The notes beneath the pieces were generated by a model. It did no database searches. It was given only the letters and a program-made list of their open reading frames with translations, and was not told the origin of the DNA. A program made the translations under genes and the position numbers. Shown here one piece after another: positions 42,980 through 51,804 of a stretch of DNA of 64,000 nt; the first letter of the stretch is position 1; every line of letters starts with the position of its first letter. Source of the stretch: JBBQWZ01 sp038210135 (GTDB lineage: Bacteria; Acidobacteriota; Terriglobia; Bryobacterales; Bryobacteraceae); the NCBI GenBank assembly GCA_038210135.1, contig JBBQWZ010000001.1:186001-250000 (forward strand), in the 5' to 3' direction.

Positions 42980-44572
42980 TCAGTCCACGAAATCGTAAGC
43001 GCGCAGCGTCAGGAACTCGTTAAACCGATCGTCCATCAACATTTCCTCAAACAATTCCCCCGCCGTAGCAAAGCGCCGAGTGTAATACTTCTCCGGACCC
43101 GTCGAGTCCGTAATCTTGCTGAACTCGTCCGCCATCAACTCGTGGATCAGCTCTGCCGTAACCACCCGCCCGTCCGCTAATTTCGCCCCGTGCCTGCGCC
43201 ATTGCCAGATTTGCGAACGGCAAATCTCCGCGGTCGCCGCGTCTTCCATCAAGTTGTTGATCGGAACGCAGCCGTTGCCCACCAGCCACGATTCCGTATA
43301 GCGCAGCCCGACGTTCAGATTCAGCCGCAGACCCGCTTCCGTAATCGTCCCCTGCGTCGGACGTAGTAGATCCGCCTGCGTCACCTGCGCTCCCGGACGC
43401 TTCCCAATCTGATTCGCCGCTGGCATGTGCGCGTCGAAAATTCCCTTCGCAATTCCCACCAACCCCGGATGCGCCACCCACGTTCCATCGTGGCCCGCTT
43501 TCACTTCACGCAGCTTGTCCTGCCGGACCTTCTCGAGCGCCGCATCATTCGCCGCCGCATCGTTCTTGATCGGAATCTGCGCCGCCATCCCACCCATCGC
43601 GTGAATCCCGCGCCGATGGCAGGTCTCGATCAGCAGCGAGACATACGCCGCCAGAAAGTCCTTGTCCATCGTCACCTGCGCCCGATCCGGCAGCACGTAC
43701 TCCGGCTTGTTTCGGAGCTTTTTGATGTAACTGAAAATATAATCCCACCGCCCGCAGTTCAGTCCCGCCGAGTGATCCCGCAGCTCGAAAAGAATCTCGT
43801 CCATCTCGAACGACGCCAGAATCGTTTCGATCAGCACTGTCGCGCGAATCGATCCATGCGCGATTTGCAAATAATCCTGCGCGAAGTGAAAAACATCGTT
43901 CCAAAGCCGCGCTTCGAGATGGCTCTCCATCTTCGGCAGATAGAAACACGGCCGTTGACCCGTACCCGCTTTGAACCGCGGCGCGTTATGGAAAAAGTAC
44001 AGCCCAAAATCGAACAACGATCCCGAGATCGGCTCGTCGTCCACGGTGCAATGCCGCTCCACCAAATGCCATCCGCGCGGCCGCACAAACAGGAACGCCG
44101 TCTTCTCGTTCAGTGCATATTTCTTGCCTTCCGGACTCTCGTACGTAATGGTCCGCATCAGCGCATCCCGCAGATTGATCTGGCCCGTGACGTTGTTTTC
44201 CCATGTCGGCGAATTCGAATCCTCAAAATCCGCCATGAACACGTTCGCGCCCGAATTCAGCGCGTTGATGATCATTTTCCGCTCCACGGGTCCGGTGATT
44301 TCGACGCGCCGGTCCGCTAATTCCGGCGGAATGGAAGCCACCTGCCAGTCGCCGCTCCGGATCCCAGCCGTCTCCGGCAGAAAATCCGGCAGTTTGCCGT
44401 TGTCGATTTCGATTTGCCGCGCCGCGCGCCGCGCCAGCATTTCCTTGCGCCGTAGTTCAAAGCGGCGGGCCAATTGGGCCAGAAACCGTAAAGCCTCCGG
44501 CGTCAGTATCTCTTCTTGACCCTGGACGTGCGGTCCTGATATTTGAGCGGTTTCGTGCACAGTTCGCAGCAT
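42980..44572 (-). CDS. aceB: Malate synthase A, 530 aa
   Basis: Condenses glyoxylate with acetyl-CoA, the second step of the glyoxylate shunt. Length and motifs match isoform A (about 533 aa): GPVERKMIINALNSGANVFM, ADFEDSNSPTWENNVTGQI, VRPRGWHLVERHCTVD, ATVLIETILASFEMDEILFE and GLNCGRWDYIFSYIKKLRNK, with HDGTWVAHPGLV downstream. The start ATG 44572 (MLRTVHETAQIS) is preferred; an in-frame upstream codon adds 12 residues. It is divergent from aceA. Confidence 0.95.
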   Translation of the reverse strand: MLRTVHETAQISGPHVQGQEEILTPEALRFLAQLARRFELRRKEMLARRAARQIEIDNGKLPDFLPETAGIRSGDWQVASIPPELADRRVEITGPVERKMIINALNSGANVFMADFEDSNSPTWENNVTGQINLRDALMRTITYESPEGKKYALNEKTAFLFVRPRGWHLVERHCTVDDEPISGSLFDFGLYFFHNAPRFKAGTGQRPCFYLPKMESHLEARLWNDVFHFAQDYLQIAHGSIRATVLIETILASFEMDEILFELRDHSAGLNCGRWDYIFSYIKKLRNKPEYVLPDRAQVTMDKDFLAAYVSLLIETCHRRGIHAMGGMAAQIPIKNDAAANDAALEKVRQDKLREVKAGHDGTWVAHPGLVGIAKGIFDAHMPAANQIGKRPGAQVTQADLLRPTQGTITEAGLRLNLNVGLRYTESWLVGNGCVPINNLMEDAATAEICRSQIWQWRRHGAKLADGRVVTAELIHELMADEFSKITDSTGPEKYYTRRFATAGELFEEMLMDDRFNEFLTLRAYDFVD

Positions 44573-44901
44573 ACACCCTTCCGACTGGGGCAAAGCCCGG
44601 GTGACCATCTTACGGCGGTTTCACGAATCCGCGATAGGGCCGCTAGGACCAGTGGACCAACCAGGTCAAATCGGATCGATCCTGTGAAACAGCACTTCTA
44701 TCGAGTGGTGCTCCAGCACCCCCAAATGAATGGCAACACCAAACAGGTTAGCGGCTTACGGATTTCTGACGGGACCAAAAGACCTGACAGACGAATCGGA
44801 CTAGCTCAGCTCGGGCCGCTCGCCCGTCGGGACAAAGCGGATTTGGAGATCGGCGCGAAATCGGTTTCAATCAACCCAGGAAGAGACCCCAGGAGACCAC
44901 C
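44573..44901. promoter_or_regulatory. Divergent control region of aceB and aceA
   Basis: 329 bp without a gene. It contains GTTTCAC (44618-44624) and its complement GTGAAAC (44684-44690), 59 bases apart, and a tight dyad GGTGCT-CC-AGCACC (44707-44720). These are possible operators of a shared regulator, but I cannot assign a family and no clear sigma-70 promoter stands out. Confidence 0.4.
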
Positions 44902-46194
44902 ATGAAAACCACGCACAACACACTCGAACTTCACCACCAATGGCAGAACGATTCCCGCTGGGACGGGATCGAACGCCCATATACAGCCGAGGACGTCGCC
45001 CGCCTGCGTGGTTCGGTCGTCATCGAACACACCCTCGCCCGCCTCGGCGCCGACCGCCTTTGGAAGCAGTTGAGGGAAGAACCGTATGTCGCAGCCCTTG
45101 GCGCGCTCACCGGCAACCAAGCCGTCCAGCAAGTCGCCGCCGGCCTCAAAGCGATTTACCTGTCCGGCTGGCAGGTCGCCGCCGACGCCAATCTCGCCGG
45201 CCAGATGTATCCCGATCAGAGCCTGTACCCCGCGAATAGCGTTCCGCAGGTGGTTCGCGCCATCAACAACGCTCTTCAGCGCGCGGACCAGATCCACACC
45301 GCCGAAGGGAACAACGACCGCAACTGGTACGCGCCGATCGTCGCCGACGCCGAAGCCGGTTTCGGCGGATCCCTCAACGCCTTCGAGCTCATGAAGTCGA
45401 TGATCGAGGCCGGAGCCGCCGGAGTCCATTTCGAAGACCAGCTCTCTTCCGCCAAGAAATGCGGACACCTCGGTGGCAAAGTGCTCGTCCCCACTTCCGA
45501 ATTCATTCAGAAACTCGTCGCCGCTCGTCTCGCCGCCGACGTCTGCGGAGTGCCCACTATCCTGGTCGCACGCACCGACGCCGACAGCGCTCAACTTCTT
45601 ACGAGCGACATCGACGACTACGACAAGCCTTTCTGCACCGGTGAACGAACCGCCGAAGGCTTCTTCCGCATCCGCGGTGGACTCGACATCGCCATCGCCC
45701 GTGGACTCGCCTATGCACCCTACGCGGATCTCATCTGGTGCGAAACCTCCGAGCCCAACATTGAGCAAGCCCGCCAATTCGCGGAGGCCATCCACGCGAA
45801 ATATCCAGGCAAGCTTCTCGCCTACAACTGCTCTCCGTCTTTCCATTGGAGAAAGAAGCTGGACGAAAAAACCATCGCCGAATTCCAGCGCGAAATCGGC
45901 GCGATGGGTTACAAATTCCAGTTCGTGACCCTGGCCGGATTCCACGCTCTCAACTTGGCGATGTTCGACCTCGCGCGCGAATACAGCCAGGAAGGAATGG
46001 CCGCCTACGCCCGCCTGCAGGATCAGGAATTCGATCGTCAGGCCCGCTTCGGCTACGCCGCCGTCAAGCACCAGCGTTTCGTGGGAACTGGCTATTTTGA
46101 CGAAGTCGCACAAACCATAGCCAGAGGAAAATCCTCCACGTTAGCTCTGAAAGGCTCCACCGAAGAACAACAGTTCGAAGAACAAGTGGCCTAG
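44902..46194 (+). CDS. aceA: Isocitrate lyase, 430 aa
   Basis: Splits isocitrate to glyoxylate and succinate. The catalytic KKCGH is seen near residues 187-191 (SSAKKCGHLGGKVL), with FEDQLSS before it and the substrate region YNCSPSFHW near residue 311. TLAGFHALN and KHQRFVGTGYFDEV finish the family pattern. The length agrees with E. coli AceA (434). AGGAG precedes the ATG. With aceB it gives a complete glyoxylate shunt; no aceK is present. Confidence 0.97.
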   Translation: MKTTHNTLELHHQWQNDSRWDGIERPYTAEDVARLRGSVVIEHTLARLGADRLWKQLREEPYVAALGALTGNQAVQQVAAGLKAIYLSGWQVAADANLAGQMYPDQSLYPANSVPQVVRAINNALQRADQIHTAEGNNDRNWYAPIVADAEAGFGGSLNAFELMKSMIEAGAAGVHFEDQLSSAKKCGHLGGKVLVPTSEFIQKLVAARLAADVCGVPTILVARTDADSAQLLTSDIDDYDKPFCTGERTAEGFFRIRGGLDIAIARGLAYAPYADLIWCETSEPNIEQARQFAEAIHAKYPGKLLAYNCSPSFHWRKKLDEKTIAEFQREIGAMGYKFQFVTLAGFHALNLAMFDLAREYSQEGMAAYARLQDQEFDRQARFGYAAVKHQRFVGTGYFDEVAQTIARGKSSTLALKGSTEEQQFEEQVA

Positions 46195-46201
46195 GTGGCG
46201 T

Positions 46202-46257
46202 AGGCCTCCGGCCTGCGCATTCTGAGGCGCCATAGAGGCGCGGCCGTCAGGCCGCGC
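46202..46257. repeat. Palindromic intergenic element
   Basis: AGGCC-TCC-GGCCT near 46202-46214 and an 8-bp perfect hairpin GCGCGGCC/GGCCGCGC with loop GTCA at 46238-46257, between convergent genes. There is no U tract. Confidence 0.5.
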
Positions 46258-46274
46258 TTACTAACTCTCAGCTT

Positions 46275-46299
46275 GAACCCTGAGCGCAAGCGATGGGAC
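46275..46299 (+). repeat. Dispersed repeat family A, copy 10
   Basis: Starts GAACCCTGAGCGCAAGCGAT, just after the palindromic element. Confidence 0.8.
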
Positions 46300-46326
46300 C
46301 CATCAAACTAAAACCCAGCCGGAAAT

Positions 46327-47391
46327 CTACCGCGCCGCCCGGATCGCCGTCAGATTCCGCAACAACCGCGCCGCGGTCTCCGATTGCGGGATCTCCAACT
46401 GCAACGCGACGAATTCCCGTTGCGCCTCATCCAGCATCCCTAAATGCTGCGCCATCGCCCCCAGCAGCAAATGCGAACCCGCATATTTCGTCTGCGCGTC
46501 GCTCCACTCGCGCGACGCCGATTCCGACAGCACCTCGAACTCGCCCTCGCCGATCAGCAATTCGTTTGCCTCCAGGCGCCAGCGATACACGCCGCCCCGC
46601 TCCAGCGACACCGGAACCTGCCATTCGCTTCCTGTTAAATCGCCGCTGCCGACCACCCGCTCGCCCGTGCTCGAGGTAATCACCACCGTCTTCGTGCCTC
46701 GCACCGGACCCCACCGCAGCGTCGGCCTCTGATCCGGCACCACCACGCCCAACGGACTACCGAAATTCGTCACCGGGGGAATCGCCAACCGCCCCACCGA
46801 CACCGGCCGGAAACCCTGCTGTGCTTCCACAATGTGGCTCACGTCGCTTCGCACATCCGGAGGCAGCGATGCCAGTTGCCCTTCGGCCAGCGCGTCCAAG
46901 CGCACCTTTCCGGATTTCGGCAAATTCGCCGGAATCAGGATGGCCAGCGTCACCGCCGCCGCCGCCGCGCCTGCTACCGCCCACTGCCGCGGCGTAATCG
47001 AAGTCGTAAACCGTTGCCACAACCCCGCCTTACGCGCTTCCTTTTTCGCAGGCTTCGGATCGATCGCAGCATCCATCACCGGAATGAACGCCGCAAACTC
47101 GCGCAACTCCCGCGCGCACCGTCCGCACAACGAAACGTGAGCCAGGACAAACTCCCGCGCTCCCTCGTCCAGCGTTCCGTCCGCATATCCTTCCATCTGC
47201 TCGTACGACAAATGCTGCAGCTTCGCTGACCCCACTCCACGCAGCAAATCCGCATTCGGCGTATCGGCCGCCACGGAATGCCGGCATTGGTCGCAGATGG
47301 CGAGATGGAAATCAGCTGCCACTAACTCACCAGGCGCAAGCTTTCGCCCGCGATAGGCGGCGAGTTGCTCGAAGCTGAGATGGTCGGTCAT
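46327..47391 (-). CDS. Membrane anti-sigma-like protein with two zinc fingers, 354 aa
   Basis: Probable anti-sigma factor. Two HX3CX2C fingers occur in the N-terminal cytoplasmic part: FHLAICDQC (near residues 29-37) and HVSLCGRC (near 81-88), each in a LSFEQLAAY/LSYEQMEGY repeat. One TM follows (WAVAGAAAAAVTLAILIPANL, about 133-153). The periplasmic part is beta-rich with a helical end. Most ZAS anti-sigmas have one finger. It starts 42 bp after the sigma-like gene. The start ATG 47391 is preferred over a further upstream ATG. Confidence 0.8.
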   Translation of the reverse strand: MTDHLSFEQLAAYRGRKLAPGELVAADFHLAICDQCRHSVAADTPNADLLRGVGSAKLQHLSYEQMEGYADGTLDEGAREFVLAHVSLCGRCARELREFAAFIPVMDAAIDPKPAKKEARKAGLWQRFTTSITPRQWAVAGAAAAAVTLAILIPANLPKSGKVRLDALAEGQLASLPPDVRSDVSHIVEAQQGFRPVSVGRLAIPPVTNFGSPLGVVVPDQRPTLRWGPVRGTKTVVITSSTGERVVGSGDLTGSEWQVPVSLERGGVYRWRLEANELLIGEGEFEVLSESASREWSDAQTKYAGSHLLLGAMAQHLGMLDEAQREFVALQLEIPQSETAARLLRNLTAIRAAR

Positions 47392-47433
47392 GCTGGTTCT
47401 CCGCAGTCGAACAGCGGGAGGTGGCAAGCCATA

Positions 47434-48573
47434 TTAGCTGGCCCCCATCTTTTTTTGCGGATTCGCGCTCTTATCCTTCGCGCCTGACTCTCGAAAATCA
47501 GCTAACTTCTTTGCCAGGTTCGTGATAGCCACCATCCGAAGATTGATAACTTCCTGCGTCGTCTTCCCCATCAGGCGCGCAATCGTCGCGTCTCGCAGCG
47601 GCAGGCGGTTCCAAATCGCCGCAAACCGGTGCTCATCATCGGGCAGCGCGTCCAGCCGGATCTCCGCCTCCGCTTCTTCCTGCAACACCTTGAATTGCGC
47701 CGCCGACAAAGCGACCAGCCTTCCGATCTTCTGCACGGAGGCGATCCCGTTACTCGGGAACACGTCCAGTTCCCCGCGTTCGTCTTTTCGCGTCCCCGGC
47801 GGATTCAACAGATACGGCAACAACCACTCGCGCCGCATCCCTTCGAGTTCGCTCCACAGCCGGCGCAATCCCTGCAACACCGCCGACGCACGATCCGCGC
47901 TGACATTGTCCGCGGCTAATGTCGCCGCCAGATCCTGCTCGTCTTCCCGATCGGATTCCAGATTCGCTTCCCGCCGGTTCTTGACCCCGAACAGCGTCCC
48001 GGCCAGCGCCGAAAGATCGTCGAGCTCCACGGGACCGCCCAGGTAATCGAAAAAACCGGTCACCATCCGGTCCCAGTCGGTGGCCGTCATCCGCTCCATC
48101 AGCTTTTGCGGAATCGCCGCCGGATCGATCTTCCGCGGATTCTGCCGCAGCTCCGAAATCTTCGTTCCGTCCGCGCGCTCCTGCCGCTGGCCCTGCCAAC
48201 CGGCATAGCCGCAGACCATGTCGCCGTCCGATTCCCAAACCGCGTATCCCGCTTGATGCGTCAGAAAACGGCGCAGCCGGTTCTTCAAACTCGCCCAGTC
48301 TGGAAAACGCGAACGCAAATGCTCGCTCCAGGCGTGATACGTGACGACCGCTGCGTATCCCTGAAAATTCGCGAGGTCCTCAAGCTCCCCTGTATTGAGT
48401 TTCTGGAGGAGTTCGACCACCACGTCCTGATACAGATCCAGCGCGGCGAGATTTTCAGGCCGGCCATCATTGGGGCTTAAGGACGTGCGGGTTTTGCGCC
48501 GAAGTATGCCCTTCACGGTGGGCTCGACTTCACGCAGCAATCGCTCGCGATCGGTGGCCGAAATGCCGCTCAT
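47434..48573 (-). CDS. Long sigma-70-like protein, 379 aa
   Basis: Residues about 40-115 resemble sigma region 2 (LAALDLYQDVVVELLQKL, FQGYAAVVTYHAWSEHLRSR) and about 310-360 resemble region 4 (IWNRLPLRDATIARLMGKTT with a helix-turn-helix feel). Between them is an insert of nearly 200 residues not found in ordinary ECF sigmas (about 190 aa in total). The neighbouring gene encodes a membrane zinc-finger protein, as in ECF/anti-sigma pairs. It may be an unusual sigma or a sigma-derived regulator. Confidence 0.6.
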   Translation of the reverse strand: MSGISATDRERLLREVEPTVKGILRRKTRTSLSPNDGRPENLAALDLYQDVVVELLQKLNTGELEDLANFQGYAAVVTYHAWSEHLRSRFPDWASLKNRLRRFLTHQAGYAVWESDGDMVCGYAGWQGQRQERADGTKISELRQNPRKIDPAAIPQKLMERMTATDWDRMVTGFFDYLGGPVELDDLSALAGTLFGVKNRREANLESDREDEQDLAATLAADNVSADRASAVLQGLRRLWSELEGMRREWLLPYLLNPPGTRKDERGELDVFPSNGIASVQKIGRLVALSAAQFKVLQEEAEAEIRLDALPDDEHRFAAIWNRLPLRDATIARLMGKTTQEVINLRMVAITNLAKKLADFRESGAKDKSANPQKKMGAS

Positions 48574-48676
48574 TGGAGCAATGCTCTATTGTATGGCCTG
48601 CGTCAACACTCCGCGACTGGTCGGGCCCGCTCCAGGCCTCTGAAACGCCGGCACTCGTCCACTACTCTAAAAATGC

Positions 48677-49060
48677 GTGCAGAAGATCATCCGCATCATG
48701 TGGCTGCCAGTCCTCGTCACGGCGCTCTATACCGGTTACATCTTGTATCAACGCTACGAGGCTAGCCAGCCCCCAGCTCCTCCGCCCGAGCGCGATCCGC
48801 TTGCCGCCTACGGATCGCGCGTCAAAATCCTCCAGTTCTACACCGGAAACCCCATCATTGCGCCCGGCGCGAAAGCCCTCCTTTGCTACGGAGTCGTCAA
48901 CGCCAAGTCCGTCCGCCTCGACCCGCCGGTAGACAACGTGTGGCCGTCCGTTTCTCGCTGCTTCGAAGTCATCCCAACCAAGACCACGCGCTACACCCTG
49001 ACCGCCGAAGCCGCCGACCACTCGACCGCCGTCGAATCGCTCGAAGTCAAAGTCCGCTAA
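48677..49060 (+). CDS. Small membrane-anchored protein, 127 aa
   Basis: One N-terminal hydrophobic segment (IMWLPVLVTALYTGYILY) and a periplasmic beta-rich domain (GSRVKILQFYTGNPIIAPGA; RYTLTAEAADHSTAVESLEV), probably an Ig-like fold. The start is GTG 48677. It is divergent from the sigma-like gene. No family is recognised. Confidence 0.6.
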   Translation: MQKIIRIMWLPVLVTALYTGYILYQRYEASQPPAPPPERDPLAAYGSRVKILQFYTGNPIIAPGAKALLCYGVVNAKSVRLDPPVDNVWPSVSRCFEVIPTKTTRYTLTAEAADHSTAVESLEVKVR

Positions 49061-49275
49061 TTCCTAATGCCGCGCCGAATCCAAGCCGCGGCTAGAGCGC
49101 TCCGAAGGAGCACGTCAGAAGCGCTCACTAGCCTTACCCTCAAGCCCTGGACCCATAACATAAGCGCGATTTCGGATAACCCAATCCCCGCGGGCCGGGT
49201 CTAACAGAATGTTGGCTTCGTTTCGAAAAGCGCAGTTCGCCGCCAACTGGCTTCGTTTCGCACAGCTCCCAAACG

Positions 49276-49303
49276 CTGATAAACTGCGTTCCGCTGCTAT
49301 ACT
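49276..49303 (+). promoter_or_regulatory. Possible promoter for the yqhQ-like gene
   Basis: TATACT (49298-49303) with a weak -35 CTGATA (49276-49281, 16-base spacer). Upstream, TGGCTTCGTTTCG occurs twice (49213-49225 and 49248-49260), a possible activator repeat. The rest of 49061-49275 is gene-free and includes a decayed GAGCGCTC dyad near 49097-49128. Confidence 0.3.
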
Positions 49304-49323
49304 TTAGGTTGAAGAGGTTTGCT

Positions 49324-50310
49324 TTGTCGATTCGTCGCTTTATCAAATTCACCCTGCACGCCCAGTTGCTCCCGATACTCGAATCCGGTGAGGAAACCCT
49401 CGTTGGCGGCCAGGCGGTGATGGAAGGCGTCATGATGCGCGCCCCCCACAGCTACTGCACCGCCGTCCGCAAACCCAACGGGGAAATCGTCACCGAGCAA
49501 GCCGAAATCGCCAAAGTCTCCGAAAAATATCCGATCTTCAAACTCCCGATCTTTCGCGGTCTCGGGACTCTCGGCCAAGCCATGAACCTCGGTTTCCGCG
49601 CCTTGAAGTTCTCCGCCAACGCCGCCCTCGATGATGGCGAAGCGGAAAAGGCCGGCGGCAAGCCGATGGAGTTCTCTGGCTGGATGATGGCCGTCAACCT
49701 GATCTTCTCGCTCGGCTTTTTCATCTTCATGTACAAGTTCGTGCCGCTGGTCTTGGCCACTCAAATTGGCAAGTTCGTTCCCCAGCTCTCCGGGCGCTTC
49801 GCCTCGAACATGGTGGACGGCGTGCTCCGCATGTTGATCTTCCTCGGTTTCCTCTACGCCATTTCGCTGACCAAAGATATCCGCCGCGTCTTCGAATTCC
49901 ACGGAGCCGAGCACAAAGTCGTCTTCAACTTCGAATCCGGCCAGCCTGTCAATGTGGAAAACGCCCAGAAGTTCGTTACGTTCCATCCCCGCTGCGGAAC
50001 CAGTTTCCTGTTCGTCGTGATGGCCATCGCGATGATCTTCTACGCCTTCCTGCCGTTCGATGGATTCCTGGCAAAATTCCTTGGACGCATCGCGCTGTTG
50101 CCGCTGATCGCCGGGACCAGCTATGAGCTGATCCGCTTTGCCGCCAAACGCCAGGGCAGCCTGATGGCGCTTCTGACGTTGCCCGGCCTCTGGCTGCAGC
50201 GAGTCACCACGAAGCCTCCCTCGGACGAGCAGGCCGGCGTCGCCATCCACGCGCTCGAAGGCGCCATGGCGCTCGAAGCAAAACAAGGTGGCGAACTCGT
50301 TATCGCTTAG
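49324..50310 (+). CDS. DUF1385 (YqhQ-like) membrane protein, 328 aa
   Basis: DUF1385 proteins are multi-pass proteins with a conserved GGQAVMEGVMMRAP core, seen here near residues 24-37, and EHKVVFNFESG plus HPRCGTSFLF, whose His and Cys could bind metal. About five hydrophobic segments. The start is uncertain: TTG 49324 has GAAGAGG 5 bases upstream and lies after the predicted promoter; TTG 49309 would add five residues. DUF1385 next to prfA-prmC also occurs in other phyla. The biochemical role is unproven. Confidence 0.88.
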   Translation: MSIRRFIKFTLHAQLLPILESGEETLVGGQAVMEGVMMRAPHSYCTAVRKPNGEIVTEQAEIAKVSEKYPIFKLPIFRGLGTLGQAMNLGFRALKFSANAALDDGEAEKAGGKPMEFSGWMMAVNLIFSLGFFIFMYKFVPLVLATQIGKFVPQLSGRFASNMVDGVLRMLIFLGFLYAISLTKDIRRVFEFHGAEHKVVFNFESGQPVNVENAQKFVTFHPRCGTSFLFVVMAIAMIFYAFLPFDGFLAKFLGRIALLPLIAGTSYELIRFAAKRQGSLMALLTLPGLWLQRVTTKPPSDEQAGVAIHALEGAMALEAKQGGELVIA

Positions 50311-50325
50311 CGACGCGGAATTTTT

Positions 50326-50382
50326 CACCCGGCTTGTACCCTGACCAAAAGGAAAGGGCTCAGCCGGGTGATACTGTTTTTG
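50326..50382 (+). terminator. Terminator-like hairpin after the yqhQ-like gene
   Basis: CACCCGGC (50326-50333) pairs with GCCGGGTG (50363-50370), an inner CCCT/AGGG pairing extends it, and GTTTTTGG follows. Confidence 0.5.
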
Positions 50383-50405
50383 GAGCACAGTTTGTCGCAC
50401 GGATT

Positions 50406-50430
50406 GAACCCCGACCGTACGGGAGGGGAC
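50406..50430 (+). repeat. Family A/C hybrid repeat
   Basis: Starts GAACCCCGACCGTACGGGAG and ends GGGAC: the 5' half matches family A, the middle matches family C. Confidence 0.6.
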
Positions 50431-50467
50431 CAGCAGCACCGGACTAGCAGTCCGGCCGACCAGCACC

Positions 50468-50492
50468 GAACCGCGACCGTAAGGGAGCGGAC
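50468..50492 (+). repeat. Dispersed repeat family C, copy 3
   Basis: Identical to 41126-41150, ending 38 bases ahead of the prfA start codon. Confidence 0.85.
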
Positions 50493-50530
50493 CAAACCCG
50501 GGGAGCCTGATCCCGGCCAGAGAAAAGAAC

Positions 50531-51607
50531 ATGGAATATCGTCACAAACTCGACGACATCGAGAAAAAATTCGACGCGCTCACCGACCAGATCGCCGACC
50601 CTGTCATCATCAACGACATGGCCGCCTATCGCACCGCGGCCAAAGCGCACAGCGAGCTCTCCGAGATCGTCGCGAAATATCGCGAGTGGAAAGAAGCCGA
50701 AAAGAATCTGGCCGAAGCCAAGGCTATGCTCACGGAAACCGATCCGGAGATGCGCCAAATGGCGCTCGACGAAGTCGCGCGAGTCGAACCCGAAATCCTG
50801 CGCATCGAAGACGAGCTCAAGGTCCTTCTGCTACCCAAGGATCCGCTCGACGAGAAAGACGTGGTCCTTGAAATCCGCGCCGGCACCGGCGGCGACGAAG
50901 CCACTCTGTTCGCAGCCGAAGTCTTCCGCATGTACTCGCGCTACGCCGAAACCAAGAAGTGGCGCGTCGAAGTCACCTCCGTCAGCGAGTCGTCGGTCGG
51001 CGGCCTCAAGGAAGTCATCGCTCTCATCAGCGGCAAACGTGTCTACAGCCGTCTGAAGTACGAATCCGGCGTGCATCGCGTCCAGCGGGTTCCCGCCACT
51101 GAGCAACAAGGCCGCGTTCACACCTCTGCCATCACCGTTGCGGTTCTGCCCGAAGCCGACGACGTCGAAATTCACGTCGAAGCCAAGGACCTCCGCATCG
51201 ACACTTTCTGCTCTTCAGGACCTGGCGGGCAGAGCGTCAACACCACCTATTCGGCCGTCCGGATCACGCACCTTCCCACCGGCACCGTCGTATCCTGCCA
51301 GGACGAAAAATCGCAGATCAAGAACCGCGAGAAGGGAATGCGCGTTCTCCGCTCGCGCCTCTACGAGCTCGAACTCGACAAGCAGCAATCCGCCATCGCC
51401 GCCGAGCGCAAAATCATGGTTGGATCCGGCGATCGCAGCGAAAAAGTACGGACCTACAACTTCCCCCAGAATCGCCTCACCGATCATCGCATCGGACTGA
51501 CGCTCCACCAGCTCGACTTGGTCATGGAAGGGCGCCTCGACCAGATTGTGGATGCCCTCGTCTCGCATTACCAGAGCGAAAAACTCGGCGGCGATCAGGC
51601 CGCGTAA
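50531..51607 (+). CDS. prfA: Peptide chain release factor 1, 358 aa
   Basis: Reads UAA and UAG at the ribosome. The stop-codon recognition tripeptide PAT is in RVPATEQQGRVHTS near residue 188, which sets RF1 apart from RF2 (SPF). The catalytic GGQ is in SSGPGGQSVNTTYSAV near residue 233, and its Gln is the target of the methyltransferase two features downstream. Full length, with the N-terminal coiled domain beginning YRHKLDDIEKKFDALTD. Family C repeats lie immediately upstream. Confidence 0.97.
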   Translation: MEYRHKLDDIEKKFDALTDQIADPVIINDMAAYRTAAKAHSELSEIVAKYREWKEAEKNLAEAKAMLTETDPEMRQMALDEVARVEPEILRIEDELKVLLLPKDPLDEKDVVLEIRAGTGGDEATLFAAEVFRMYSRYAETKKWRVEVTSVSESSVGGLKEVIALISGKRVYSRLKYESGVHRVQRVPATEQQGRVHTSAITVAVLPEADDVEIHVEAKDLRIDTFCSSGPGGQSVNTTYSAVRITHLPTGTVVSCQDEKSQIKNREKGMRVLRSRLYELELDKQQSAIAAERKIMVGSGDRSEKVRTYNFPQNRLTDHRIGLTLHQLDLVMEGRLDQIVDALVSHYQSEKLGGDQAA

Positions 51608-51804
51608 TGTCATCGACGAACGGCTTTGCACGGAACTCCTGTTGACCAGCCGGAACGTCTACGCGTGGGTCACCGCGGCCCTCAGCCTGGCATTCCTGCT
51701 CAGCCTCGGCTGCCTGCAGTGCGAGCGCTTGCTCCGCCGCTCCAGTGATCCTCATCGCACTACTGGGAATTGCCGCCGTCGCTTCGGAGAAGCCTGCTGA
51801 ATGA
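51607..51804 (+). pseudogene. Possible frame-disrupted small membrane gene between prfA and prmC
   Basis: Two hydrophobic segments in different frames: TSRNVYAWVTAALSLAFLLS (about 51643-51702, frame of the 51798 stop) and VILIALLGIAAVASEKPAE (51739-51801, frame of the TGA that overlaps the prmC ATG as ATGA). A TAATG start overlapping the prfA stop begins the second frame but stops at 51643. The pattern suggests a broken two-helix protein of about 65 aa, or sequencing indels. Confidence 0.3.

Noticed and set aside
5507..50492. CRISPR array made of the dispersed repeats
   Set aside because: Copies are scattered over 45 kb, not regularly spaced, variable in sequence, and no cas genes are present.
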